Of a stretch of 13,765 nucleotides of DNA, positions 1 through 6,300 are shown piece after piece. A program made the position numbers and the translations under genes. Within the stretch, counting starts at the first letter, position 1. Each line of letters starts with the position of its first letter. This stretch comes from Actinomycetes bacterium (GTDB lineage: Bacteria; Actinomycetota; Actinomycetes; Propionibacteriales; Nocardioidaceae): positions 1 to 13,765 of the forward strand of contig JAEWXC010000071.1 of NCBI GenBank assembly GCA_023396115.1, read 5' to 3'. Below the pieces are notes generated by a model. The model had not been told where the DNA came from. It did no database searches and saw only the letters and a program-made list of their open reading frames with translations.

Positions 1-145
1 CGACCGGGCACTTAGTCGCCGATCGGGCACTTGCGCGGCGCCGGCCGGGCACTTTGTCGCCGACCGGGCACTTGCGTGGCGTCGACCGGGCACGTTGTCG
101 ATGCTGACCGGGCGGTTTGTTTCCGACAGGGCGTTTGCGTGACGC
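1..145 (+). repeat. Left repeat array, alternating 19/22-bp units
   Basis: Seven head-to-tail degenerate units each begin with CGACCGGGC or a close variant. Boundaries are about 1-19, 20-41, 42-60, 61-82, 83-103, 104-123 and 124-145. Two unit types alternate: a short one (about 19 bp, tail like ACTTTGTCGC) and a long one (22 bp, tail like ACTTGCGTGGCGT), giving a composite period of about 41 bp. The two units nearest the amidase have the variant tails GGTTTGTTTC and GTTTGCGTGACGC. The array may continue left of the window. The same units recur at 1665-1829 in opposite orientation. There are no uniform spacers as in CRISPR and no convincing coding frame. Function unknown. Confidence 0.9.
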
Positions 146-201
146 CGCGGCGTTGATCGCGCACCCCGTGTCGCCACCCCGAGCGAGGACACCCGGGCCG
201 G

Positions 202-207
202 TACGGT
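202..207 (+). promoter_or_regulatory. Putative -10 box of a leaderless amidase promoter
   Basis: TACGGT fits the actinobacterial -10 pattern TANNNT and ends 7 bases before the GTG at 215, so transcription would begin at or next to the start codon. No Shine-Dalgarno sequence precedes the GTG, which agrees with leaderless initiation. No clear -35 box is visible. Confidence 0.45.
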
Positions 208-214
208 CGCGACT

Positions 215-1606
215 GTGAGCGTGTTGCACGAACTGACGGCACTGGCCCAGGGGCGACTGGTCGCGGCCGGCAAGGTGAGCCCGGTCGAACTGGCCGAGCA
301 CTACCTCGCCCGCGCCGACCGGGTGGGCGCCTTCGTCACCCGCACCCCCGAACTCGCCCTCGAACGCGCCGCCGCGTTGGGACCGCGACCCGACGGGGCC
401 TCGCCGCTGTTCGGTGTCCCCACGGCGATCAAGGACCTCAACACCACGGCCGGCGTGCGCACCACGTTCGGGTCCGCGGCCTACGACGACTACGTTCCCG
501 AGGTCTCCGACAACGTCACCCTCTCGATCGAGGCCGCCGGCCTGGTCAGCCTCGGCAAGACCAGCACCCCGGAGTTCGGCTCACCCTGCTACACCGAGCC
601 CGAGGGGTTGCCGCCCGCGGTGACGCCGTGGGACACCACCCGGATGGCCGGAGGGTCCTCGGGCGGAGCAGCTGCTGCGGTGGCCGCTGGCCTGGTACCC
701 GTCGCGCAGGGCTCGGACGGCGGCGGCTCGATCCGGATCCCTGCCTCCTGCTGTGGGCTGGTCGGACTCAAGCCGAGTCGGGGCCGGATCTCCGGAGCCC
801 CGATGTACGGCGACCCGGTGGGCCTGGCCACCGCCGGGTCCCTCGCCCGCGACGTGCGTGACGCCGCTGCGATGCTGGACGTCCTGGCCGGACGTCGTGT
901 GGGTGACCCGACGTGGGCGCCAGCCCCCGATGGCACTTTCCTCGCCGCGTGCGAGCGGCCACCCGGCCGGTTGCGCATCGCTCGGTTCGCGACCCCGGTC
1001 ATCGCCGACGTCCAGGTGGACCCGGTGGTGCTGACGGCCTACGAGTCGGCCTCCCTGCTGCTCGAACGGCTCGGTCACGACGTCGAAGACATCGAGGTGC
1101 CGTTGCCGCGCGAGGCGGTGGCGGTCTTCGAGACGTGCTGGGCGGTCCTGACCGCGCTGTCCAGTGCGCCGGAGGGCCGCGAAGACCGGCTGCGCCCGCT
1201 GACCCGCTGGCTCAGCGACCGTGGGCATGCCGTCTCCGGGCCGGAGTTCGGACTCGCGATCGGGGCGATGCGCCGCCTGGCCGCCACAGCACTCGCCGCC
1301 TTGGCTCCCTACGACGCCGTGCTCACCCCCACGCTGGCCACCGTCCCGCTCCCGGTCGGGGACCTGCGCAACGACGTGGACCCGGCGGCCGACTTCGAGG
1401 CCCAGAAGCGGTTCACGCCCTGGACGAGTGCCTGGAACGTCACCGGGATGCCGGCGGTGTCGTTGCCGTTGCACTGGCACCGCTCGGGTCTTCCGGTGGG
1501 GGTGATGCTCGCGGCGCGGCCCGCGGAGGAGGAGTTGCTGCTCTCGCTGTCGGCGCAGATCGAGGCGGCCGCCGGCTGGTCGCACCGCCGGCCGCCGGTG
1601 TGGTGA
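215..1606 (+). CDS. Amidase signature (AS) family hydrolase
   Basis: The 463-residue protein is the usual length of a single-domain AS amidase. The Ser-cisSer-Lys triad can be placed: Lys73 in AIKDLN, the cis-Ser in GGSSGG (Ser148/149), and nucleophile Ser172 in DGGGSIRIPAS. Family members hydrolyse carboxamide C-N bonds; the substrate here cannot be read from sequence. The C-terminal NVTGMPAVSLPL stretch is also typical. It is probably cytoplasmic, with no signal peptide. The GTG at 215 was chosen because a TANNNT box ends 7 bases upstream; a GTG at 221 is the alternative. It is not a convincing GatA, since gatC and gatB are absent. The gene stands alone between two inverted repeat arrays and converges on bioN. 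Confidence 0.9.
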   Translation: MSVLHELTALAQGRLVAAGKVSPVELAEHYLARADRVGAFVTRTPELALERAAALGPRPDGASPLFGVPTAIKDLNTTAGVRTTFGSAAYDDYVPEVSDNVTLSIEAAGLVSLGKTSTPEFGSPCYTEPEGLPPAVTPWDTTRMAGGSSGGAAAAVAAGLVPVAQGSDGGGSIRIPASCCGLVGLKPSRGRISGAPMYGDPVGLATAGSLARDVRDAAAMLDVLAGRRVGDPTWAPAPDGTFLAACERPPGRLRIARFATPVIADVQVDPVVLTAYESASLLLERLGHDVEDIEVPLPREAVAVFETCWAVLTALSSAPEGREDRLRPLTRWLSDRGHAVSGPEFGLAIGAMRRLAATALAALAPYDAVLTPTLATVPLPVGDLRNDVDPAADFEAQKRFTPWTSAWNVTGMPAVSLPLHWHRSGLPVGVMLAARPAEEELLLSLSAQIEAAAGWSHRRPPVW

Positions 1607-1664
1607 CCCCGCGGCTCTGTTGACCTGATCGCCGGGTCTCCCGCCGACTTCGTACGCGCGCGTC

Positions 1665-1829
1665 GCTCACGCAACGCCCGGTCAGCGCCACACAAACGCC
1701 CGGTCGGAATCAAACTGCCCGGTCGGCGTCACGCAAACGCCCGGTCGGAAACAAACCGCCCGGTCGGCGCCACGGAAGTGCCCGGTCGGCGTCACGCGAA
1801 CGCCCGGTCGGAAACAAACTGCCCGGTCG
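1665..1829 (-). repeat. Right repeat array, inverted relative to the left array
   Basis: Eight units read on the minus strand, with boundaries about 1665-1684, 1685-1706, 1707-1725, 1726-1747, 1748-1766, 1767-1788, 1789-1810 and 1811-1829. Each begins CGACCGGGC (minus strand) and ends with a short tail (about GGTTTGTTTC) or a long tail (about GTTTGCGTGACGC). The segment 1726-1765 is the reverse complement of 106-145 at 39 of 40 positions. The unit at 1767-1788 has the CACTT-type tail otherwise seen in the left array. The array fills the gap between the convergent amidase and bioN genes and stops 3 bases from the bioN stop codon. Function unknown. Confidence 0.9.
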
Positions 1830-1832
1830 GGG

Positions 1833-2438
1833 TCAGTCGTCGGTGACACCCCGGGCATCCAGCGCCTCACCGGTCGCCCGGGCGTTGCCGACCACCCGGA
1901 TCACCAACGGCACCAGCCGGGCCCGCGGACTGCGCTCCAGTCCACGGGCCCGGGCCGCGTCCCCGGTCTGGGTGGCCAGCTCCATCGTGGCCGGCAGGAA
2001 CCGCAGCATCAGCGAGAAGGCCAGCGCGACCCGCTGCGGGTCCACCCCGAGCGGCCGCAGCGGACCCAGCAGCACGAGCACCACGTCGAGGATCCGGTCC
2101 ACCGGCGTGGTCACGGTCAGCACCGTGGCGAGCAGCACCAGGCCGACCAGGTCACCGATCGACTCCACCGCCCTGGCCGGGCCGTTCTGCCAGGTCTGCC
2201 AGGCACCGAGCAGCACGACCACCAGGAGCAGCCCGCGCAGCTGCGCCAGGAGCATCCGGGCACCCGTTCCGGCCACGACGTTGAGCAGCAGCGCGACCCC
2301 GACCGTGCCGACGGCCAGCCAGGGGGAGCGGATGCCGATGACCACGATCGAGGCGAGCACCAGCGCCAGCAGCTTGGCCCCGGCCGGCAGTCGGTGCAGC
2401 CACGTGTGCCCGGGTCGGTACTGGCCCAACAGGTTCAT
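1833..2438 (-). CDS. bioN: ECF transporter transmembrane coupling protein EcfT/BioN
   Basis: The 201-residue protein is the T-component that links the ATPase to the biotin-binding BioY in an energy-coupling-factor importer. Several long hydrophobic segments cover residues about 20-130. The C-terminal region carries the two diagnostic Ala-Arg-Gly motifs of the coupling helices, at residues 164-166 (AARARGLERSP) and 195-197 (ALDARGV). About 200 residues is the usual size of BioN-type EcfT proteins. The ATG lies 7 bases after the stop of the ATPase gene, so this is the last gene of a bioY-bioM-bioN operon. It was assigned to biotin rather than cobalt because of the adjacent BioY. The stop codon is followed, 3 bases on, by the right repeat array. 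Confidence 0.9.
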   Translation of the reverse strand: MNLLGQYRPGHTWLHRLPAGAKLLALVLASIVVIGIRSPWLAVGTVGVALLLNVVAGTGARMLLAQLRGLLLVVVLLGAWQTWQNGPARAVESIGDLVGLVLLATVLTVTTPVDRILDVVLVLLGPLRPLGVDPQRVALAFSLMLRFLPATMELATQTGDAARARGLERSPRARLVPLVIRVVGNARATGEALDARGVTDD

Positions 2439-2445
2439 GCCGACC

Positions 2446-3135
2446 TCACGCGGTGGCCCGGTAGTGCTCGACGACCTCGGCGGCCCCGCCGTCGGCCGCG
2501 ACCCGCCCGTCGCGCACCAGCAGCGCGCGGTCGCAGCGGGCCGCCAGGTCCAGGTCGTGGGTGACCAGCAGCAGCTGCTGGGGGAGGCCGAAGAGCACCT
2601 CGGCGACGTGCCGGGTGTTGCCCAGGTCGAGCAGCGTGGTGGGCTCGTCGGCGACCAGGACGTCCGGGCGGCACGCCAGCACCCCGGCCAGGGCGAGCAT
2701 CTGGCGCTGGCCGCCGGAGAGGCTGTGCACGCTGCGCTCGGCCAGGTGCGCCAGCCCGAACTCGGTGAGCACCTCCAGCGCGGCGGCGTCCCGGTCGGCG
2801 GCCTTCTTGTGGAACCGCCGCAGCGACAGCGCCACGTCCTCCAGCACCGTCGGCATCACCAGCTGTGCGGCGGGGTCGGTGAAGCAGAACCCGACCCGTC
2901 GACGGACCTCGCGTCCCTGCCGGGCCACGTCCAGGCCGTCGACGAGCACCTGACCGCTGGAGGGGGTGACGAGCCCGTTGACCAGGCGGGCCAGCGTCGA
3001 CTTGCCCGACCCGTTGGGCCCGACCAGGGCAATCCGCTGCTCGGTGAGGTCCAGGGTGGTCGGGTGCAGGATCGTCAGGTCCGCGCCGGTGGTGGCGGCG
3101 CGGACCTCGACGTCGGTGATCTGGATGCGGCTCAC
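2446..3135 (-). CDS. bioM: ECF transporter ATPase, biotin type (BioM/EcfA)
   Basis: The 229-residue ABC ATPase should energise biotin uptake. Visible motifs are Walker A GPNGSGKST (39-47), signature LSGGQ (139-143), Walker B VLVADEPTT with Asp163 and Glu164, and the H-loop His193 in VTHD. The Q-loop region reads FTDPAAQL, so a Thr stands where many EcfA proteins have Gln; I recall this FTDP form from actinobacterial BioM, from memory only. The start is GTG 3135, which overlaps the bioY stop as GTGA (translational coupling). The frame is open further upstream to 3345, but that stretch lies inside bioY and was rejected. There is a single ATPase gene, as in BioMNY modules, rather than an EcfA-EcfA' pair. 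Confidence 0.92.
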   Translation of the reverse strand: MSRIQITDVEVRAATTGADLTILHPTTLDLTEQRIALVGPNGSGKSTLARLVNGLVTPSSGQVLVDGLDVARQGREVRRRVGFCFTDPAAQLVMPTVLEDVALSLRRFHKKAADRDAAALEVLTEFGLAHLAERSVHSLSGGQRQMLALAGVLACRPDVLVADEPTTLLDLGNTRHVAEVLFGLPQQLLLVTHDLDLAARCDRALLVRDGRVAADGGAAEVVEHYRATA

Positions 3136-3782
3136 GAGCGGGCGCGGCCCCGACGCGGGCGCAGGTCCGGGAAGGCTCGGTGCACCGAGGTGGCCACCAG
3201 CGCCATCGCGAGGTTCTTCAGCAGGTCGCCCGGCACGTAGGTCAGCTCGAACTTCATCGCGGCGGTCCAGGTCATGTCGGCACGCCAGACCAGACCGGCG
3301 ATCCCGAGGGTGTGGATGAAGGCGGCGCTGCCGGCCAGGCCGCACAGGAACACCAGGGCCACGTCACCCGCCTTGCGGCCCGTGGCGGGCAGCCGCTCGA
3401 CCAGGAAGCCGCACAGGGCAGCGGCGAACGGGAAGCCGACCAGGTAGCCCACGCGCGGCCCGGCGAAGACGCCAAGTCCGGCACGCCCCTCGGAGAAGAT
3501 CGGCAGGCCTGCCGACCCGACCACCAGGTAGAGCAGCACGGCCAGGAACCCGCGTCGGCTGCCGAGCACCGCGCCGCACAGCAGCACTGCGAAGGTCTGC
3601 AGGGTGATCGGGACCAGACCGTTGACCTTGAGCGCGGGGAGCAGACCGCAGACGGCCACCAGGGCCGCGAACGCCGCGATCAGCGCGATGTCGGTGCCGA
3701 TGGAACGGCGCGGGCGGGCGGCGGGGGTCTCCGGCGTCACGGCGTGCCGATCCGTGGGCGCATCGGGGGAGGAGAGGGGCAT
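3132..3782 (-). CDS. bioY: Biotin transporter S-component BioY
   Basis: The 216-residue membrane protein is the biotin-capturing subunit of an ECF importer. Family features are a run of hydrophobic helices after a hydrophilic N-terminus of about 28 residues, the glycine-rich GSAGLPIFSEGRAGLGVFAG loop with GYLVGF after it, and the late YVPGDLLKNLA segment. Asp186 and Lys189 in that segment correspond to the conserved Asp-x-x-Lys of the biotin pocket. The ATG at 3782 follows GGAAGGA at a good Shine-Dalgarno distance. It is first in the operon bioY-bioM-bioN and its stop overlaps the bioM start. The upstream region contains two TGAAC-N3-GTTCA palindromes, so it is probably repressed by the divergent TetR-family regulator when biotin is sufficient. 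Confidence 0.95.
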   Translation of the reverse strand: MPLSSPDAPTDRHAVTPETPAARPRRSIGTDIALIAAFAALVAVCGLLPALKVNGLVPITLQTFAVLLCGAVLGSRRGFLAVLLYLVVGSAGLPIFSEGRAGLGVFAGPRVGYLVGFPFAAALCGFLVERLPATGRKAGDVALVFLCGLAGSAAFIHTLGIAGLVWRADMTWTAAMKFELTYVPGDLLKNLAMALVATSVHRAFPDLRPRRGRARS

Positions 3783-3812
3783 CGGGGTCCTTCCGGAGGA
3801 GCAGGGCCGTCC

Positions 3813-3825
3813 TGAACGGCGTTCA
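3813..3825. promoter_or_regulatory. BioQ-like operator O1 (TGAAC-GGC-GTTCA)
   Basis: This 13-bp near-perfect palindrome (only the central base is unpaired) matches the TGAAC-N3-GTTAC/GTTCA consensus reported for the TetR-type biotin regulator BioQ. It lies between the divergent bioY and regulator genes, downstream of the predicted bioY transcription start and where the regulator's -35 box would fall. It is identical to the second copy one base away. Confidence 0.8.
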
Positions 3826-3826
3826 G

Positions 3827-3839
3827 TGAACGGCGTTCA
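3827..3839. promoter_or_regulatory. BioQ-like operator O2 (TGAAC-GGC-GTTCA)
   Basis: This second, identical 13-bp palindrome is separated from O1 by a single G, so the two centres are 14 bp apart. It overlaps the predicted bioY start of transcription (about 3832) and abuts the shared -10 region at 3839-3848. Occupation of both sites should block both divergent promoters. Confidence 0.8.
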
Positions 3840-3868
3840 GGCTAGACTTGCGCCGGTCCGCAGGTCAA
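3839..3868 (-). promoter_or_regulatory. Predicted bioYMN promoter
   Basis: On the minus strand TTGACC (3868-3863) is followed after 18 bases by TAGCCT (3844-3839), a good vegetative sigma promoter. Predicted transcription start is near 3832, inside operator O2, with a leader of about 50 nt to the bioY ATG. Its -10 box overlaps the opposite-strand -10 box TAGACT at 3843-3848. Confidence 0.6.
3843..3848 (+). promoter_or_regulatory. Predicted -10 box of the biotin regulator gene
   Basis: TAGACT on the plus strand fits TANNNT and would start a transcript near 3855, giving a leader of about 27 nt that contains the Shine-Dalgarno AGGAGG. The -35 position falls in operator O1. It shares bases with the -10 box of the divergent bioY promoter. 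Confidence 0.5.
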
Positions 3869-3870
3869 AC

Positions 3871-3876
3871 AGGAGG
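3871..3876 (+). promoter_or_regulatory. Shine-Dalgarno AGGAGG fixing the bioQ start
   Basis: A consensus AGGAGG ends 5 bases before the GTG at 3882 and decides that start codon. It contrasts with the neighbouring leaderless-looking genes, which lack such a site. Confidence 0.8.
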
Positions 3877-3881
3877 TATCG

Positions 3882-4442
3882 GTGAACCGCGCTGACGTCG
3901 TGACGAAGGCGGTGCAGATCCTGGCCGAGGTCGGGCTGCCCGACCTGACCATGCGCCGCCTGGGAACCGAGCTCGGCGTGCAGCAGTCGGCGCTCTACCA
4001 CCACTTCGCCAACAAGCAGGCCCTGCTGGGCGCGGTGGCCGACGAGATCGTCGCGACCCGCCCCGCGCTGCCCGCACCCGACCCCGAGGTCTGGGAGGAC
4101 CAGGTCCGGCAGTGCTGCACCGACCTGCGCGCGGCCCTGCTGAGCTACCCCGACGGGGCCGACGTGGTCTCCTCGATGTTCGCCTTCGGGCTCGGCGGCG
4201 CCGCCCCGTTCGAGGACCTCGCGACCCGCCTGCGCACCGGGGGGCTGGACCCGGCGACGGCAGAGGTGGCCGCGCGCACCCTGCTGCACTACGTGCACGG
4301 GCACGCGGTGGCCCAGCAGGCCCGGGAGACGGCGGCCCGGCTCGGTGCGATCGAGCAGGACCAGCGCCCCGACGACTTCGGCACCGGCCTGGACCTGGTG
4401 CTCGTCGGGATCGCCGGCGCGCTGGCACCGGTGCGCTCCTAG
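3882..4442 (+). CDS. bioQ: TetR-family regulator, probable biotin repressor BioQ
   Basis: The 186-residue protein has a TetR N-terminal helix-turn-helix at residues about 6-45, with the typical TMRRLGTELGVQQSALYHHF recognition region. The C-terminal part is a helical ligand/dimerisation domain. The name BioQ rests on three things: divergence from bioYMN, the VQQSALY-H-F recognition helix that I recall from mycobacterial BioQ, and two operators fitting the BioQ motif in the shared promoter region. In Corynebacterium and Mycobacterium, BioQ represses biotin synthesis and uptake genes. The operator position implies autoregulation. A TetR regulator of another local gene, such as the pentapeptide gene 6 bases downstream, cannot be excluded. 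Confidence 0.78.
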   Translation: MNRADVVTKAVQILAEVGLPDLTMRRLGTELGVQQSALYHHFANKQALLGAVADEIVATRPALPAPDPEVWEDQVRQCCTDLRAALLSYPDGADVVSSMFAFGLGGAAPFEDLATRLRTGGLDPATAEVAARTLLHYVHGHAVAQQARETAARLGAIEQDQRPDDFGTGLDLVLVGIAGALAPVRS

Positions 4443-4448
4443 GCTGGA

Positions 4449-5051
4449 GTGGTGGACGCGCGCGTGGTGGAGTCGAGGACCTTCTCCGGGGAGGACTGGT
4501 ACGGCGACGACCTCGCCAACACCCAGTTCCTGGCCTGCACCTTCGACGACGTCGACCTCTCCGAGGCGGTGACCTCGGGGGCGGTGTTCGAGAGCTGCAC
4601 CTTCCGCAGCTGCCGGTTCAACTCCTCCACCCACACCGACACGGCGTTCGTGGCCTGCGAGTTCCGCCGCTGCAACTTCTTCGACGCCACCTTCACCGGG
4701 TGCAAGGTCGCCGGCTCCACGTTCGCCGAGTGCGCGCTGCGACCGGTCCGGATCGTCGGGGGGATGTGGCGCGGGGTGGTCCTGCGGCACGCCAACCTGG
4801 CCCGGCTCGAGCTCACCGGCCTGGACCTGCGCGAGGCCGACCTCTCGGCCGCGGACCTCACCGGGACGGTGCTGCGCGACGCCAACCTCGAGGGCGTCAC
4901 CGTACGGGAGGCCGTGCTGCACGACACCGACCTGCGCGGTGCGAACCTGGACCGGGTCGACCTGGCCGCAGCCCAGCTGCGCGGCACCAAGCTCGACGTC
5001 GCCGGGGCGGTGCACCTGGCCGAGCAGGTGGGCGCGGTCGTCGGCGAGTGA
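4449..5051 (+). CDS. MfpA/Qnr-like pentapeptide repeat protein
   Basis: The 200-residue protein is built almost entirely of A(D/N)LXX-type pentapeptides: clusters of F-x-x-C-x-F in the first half, then ANLAR, ADLSA, ADLTG, ANLEG and ANLDR in the second. Such proteins fold into a right-handed quadrilateral beta-helix; MfpA and Qnr mimic DNA and protect gyrase from fluoroquinolones. The LRP segment in the middle and the DVxxAVxxAxxxG-type C-terminus resemble M. tuberculosis MfpA (183 residues), judged from memory. GTG at 4449 lies 6 bases after the bioQ stop with a GGCTGGA upstream; GTG 4452 is equally possible. It is probably cotranscribed with bioQ. The conservon-type GTPase genes that accompany mycobacterial mfpA are absent. 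Gyrase interaction is inferred only. Confidence 0.85.
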   Translation: MVDARVVESRTFSGEDWYGDDLANTQFLACTFDDVDLSEAVTSGAVFESCTFRSCRFNSSTHTDTAFVACEFRRCNFFDATFTGCKVAGSTFAECALRPVRIVGGMWRGVVLRHANLARLELTGLDLREADLSAADLTGTVLRDANLEGVTVREAVLHDTDLRGANLDRVDLAAAQLRGTKLDVAGAVHLAEQVGAVVGE

Positions 5052-5077
5052 GCCCGCCCCCACGCACCGGGGCGGGT
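5052..5077. terminator. Bidirectional hairpin between convergent genes
   Basis: CCCGCCCC (5053-5060) pairs perfectly with GGGGCGGG (5069-5076) across an 8-base loop, extended by a G-U pair. It lies immediately after the stop of the pentapeptide gene and 3 bases from the stop of the convergent MFS gene, so it can serve both. No U-tract follows, as is common in high-GC actinobacteria. Confidence 0.7.
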
Positions 5078-5079
5078 GC

Positions 5080-6300
5080 TCAGGCCTTGAGCGAGCGGGC
5101 CTGCTCCAACGCCCGGTCCAGCACCCGGCGCCCCAGCCAGGCGACGCCGACCGCACCGACGCCGGCCGCGACGGTCACCGCGTACGCCCCGGAGTGGCCA
5201 CCGCGGTCAGCCAGCTGTCCGGCCACCGAGGCGCCCAGGGCGTAGCCCAGCACCGTGGCCGCGGCCAGCAGCGTCATCGCGGCACTGGTGCGCCACACCG
5301 GGGTGATCAGCTCCCCGATGGTGAACGTCGTGATCATGTACGGCGCCAGGCTGATGCCGAGCACCAGCAGCACCGGGACCAGCCAGCCCATCGAGTCCAC
5401 CGTCAGCAGCGGCACCGCGAGCGCGAACAGGGCCAGGGCGAACCAGCGCAGTCGTGCGGAGAGGCCGAAGCGGGCCGGGAGCGCGGCCACCGCCAGGCCG
5501 GCGGCCACCGAGCCCACCCCGAGCAGGGCGTGCAGGAAGCCGGTCAGTTCCGGGCGCCCGGCCGCGGTGGCCAGGACCGAGGTGCCGGTCTGCACCGATC
5601 CGAAGACGGTCCCGATCACGAGCTGGCTGGCGCACAGCAGCACCAGGGCCGGGTTGAGCAGCCCGGTGGTGGCGGAGTCGGCGGGGCGCCCGTGGGGACC
5701 GGTGGCGTGCGGGCTGAGCGCGAACCAGGTGCCGAAGACCGCCAGCAGGACCGCGGCGCCGAGCAGGGCGGCGGTGGGGCTGGCCAGGGCGACGCCCAGC
5801 CCGACCAGGGTGGGCCCCAGCACGAAGGCGGCCTCGTCGGCCGCGCCCTCGAACGAGAAGGCGCTGGAGACCAGTCGCTCCTGGTCCGGCAGGTCCTGGG
5901 TCAGCGGGCGCCAACGGACCCGGGACAGCGGCCCGACCTGCGGGATCAGGAAGCCCGCCACGGCGCACGCCACGGCCGTGGCTGCCCAAGGCAGGTCGTT
6001 GTGCGCCACCACCAGGATCGCCACGAACCCGAGCGCGGCCCCGATCGACTGGACCGTCAGCACGGGGCGCTGCCCGATCCGGTCGGCCATCGCACCCCAC
6101 CACGGCGCTCCGATCGCACCGGTCACGGCCAGGGCGCCGGCACAGGCACCACCGGCCCCGTAGCTGCCGGTCAGGTCGGAGACGAGCAGGAGCACCCCGA
6201 TCTGGCTCATTGCCAGCGGGAGTCGGGCGATCAGGGAGACGACGACGTAGCCGGTTCCCACCAGGGAGAACAGGCTGCGGTAGGCGACCAGTGGTGACAC
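5080..6300 (-). CDS. Major facilitator superfamily transporter
   Basis: The 406-residue, strongly hydrophobic protein has the length and alternating hydrophobic/charged pattern of a 12-helix MFS permease. The loop after the second to third helix reads GAMADRIGQRPVL, the MFS motif A (G-x-x-x-D-R-x-G-R-R type). The second half contains GQLADRGG near the end. It is probably an exporter of small molecules, since single-gene actinobacterial MFS proteins of this type are often multidrug-efflux-like; the substrate cannot be predicted. GTG 6300 was chosen because AAGGA lies 5 bases upstream and the protein then starts just before the first helix. The frame stays open to 6402 but that part is hydrophilic and unconvincing. 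Confidence 0.85.
   Translation of the reverse strand: MSPLVAYRSLFSLVGTGYVVVSLIARLPLAMSQIGVLLLVSDLTGSYGAGGACAGALAVTGAIGAPWWGAMADRIGQRPVLTVQSIGAALGFVAILVVAHNDLPWAATAVACAVAGFLIPQVGPLSRVRWRPLTQDLPDQERLVSSAFSFEGAADEAAFVLGPTLVGLGVALASPTAALLGAAVLLAVFGTWFALSPHATGPHGRPADSATTGLLNPALVLLCASQLVIGTVFGSVQTGTSVLATAAGRPELTGFLHALLGVGSVAAGLAVAALPARFGLSARLRWFALALFALAVPLLTVDSMGWLVPVLLVLGISLAPYMITTFTIGELITPVWRTSAAMTLLAAATVLGYALGASVAGQLADRGGHSGAYAVTVAAGVGAVGVAWLGRRVLDRALEQARSLKA

Noticed and set aside
1..145. CRISPR array
   Set aside because: The repeats are contiguous and degenerate, with no unique spacers of constant length and no cas genes.
12..242. Minus-strand reading frame across the left repeat array
   Set aside because: It encodes only the low-complexity translation of the repeat units, overlaps the amidase start and has no ribosome-binding site.
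215..1606. GatA subunit of the glutamyl-tRNA(Gln) amidotransferase
   Set aside because: It is tempting given gltX and tRNA-Gln nearby, but gatC and gatB are absent and the sequence looks like a general amidase.
1..1829. Insertion sequence with terminal inverted repeats carrying the amidase
   Set aside because: No transposase, no sharp outer ends and no target-site duplication can be seen; kept only as an open hypothesis in the findings.
1682..1870. Minus-strand reading frame across the right repeat array
   Set aside because: Its translation simply echoes the repeat (DRAVCFRPGV-type periods) and it overlaps the end of bioN in another frame.
1843..3240. Long plus-strand frame opposite bioN and bioM
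   Set aside because: Shadow frame in high-GC DNA; the minus-strand genes carry clear EcfT and ABC ATPase motifs.
3136..3345. N-terminal extension of the bioM ATPase
   Set aside because: It would lie entirely inside bioY, and the conserved ATPase domain starts at the GTG that overlaps the bioY stop.
3837..5156. Long minus-strand frame opposite bioQ and the pentapeptide gene
   Set aside because: Compositional shadow without domain features; it also overlaps the operator region.
4939..6297. Long plus-strand frame opposite the MFS gene
   Set aside because: Highly biased Gln/Gly/Arg composition, no motif, antisense to an obvious membrane protein.
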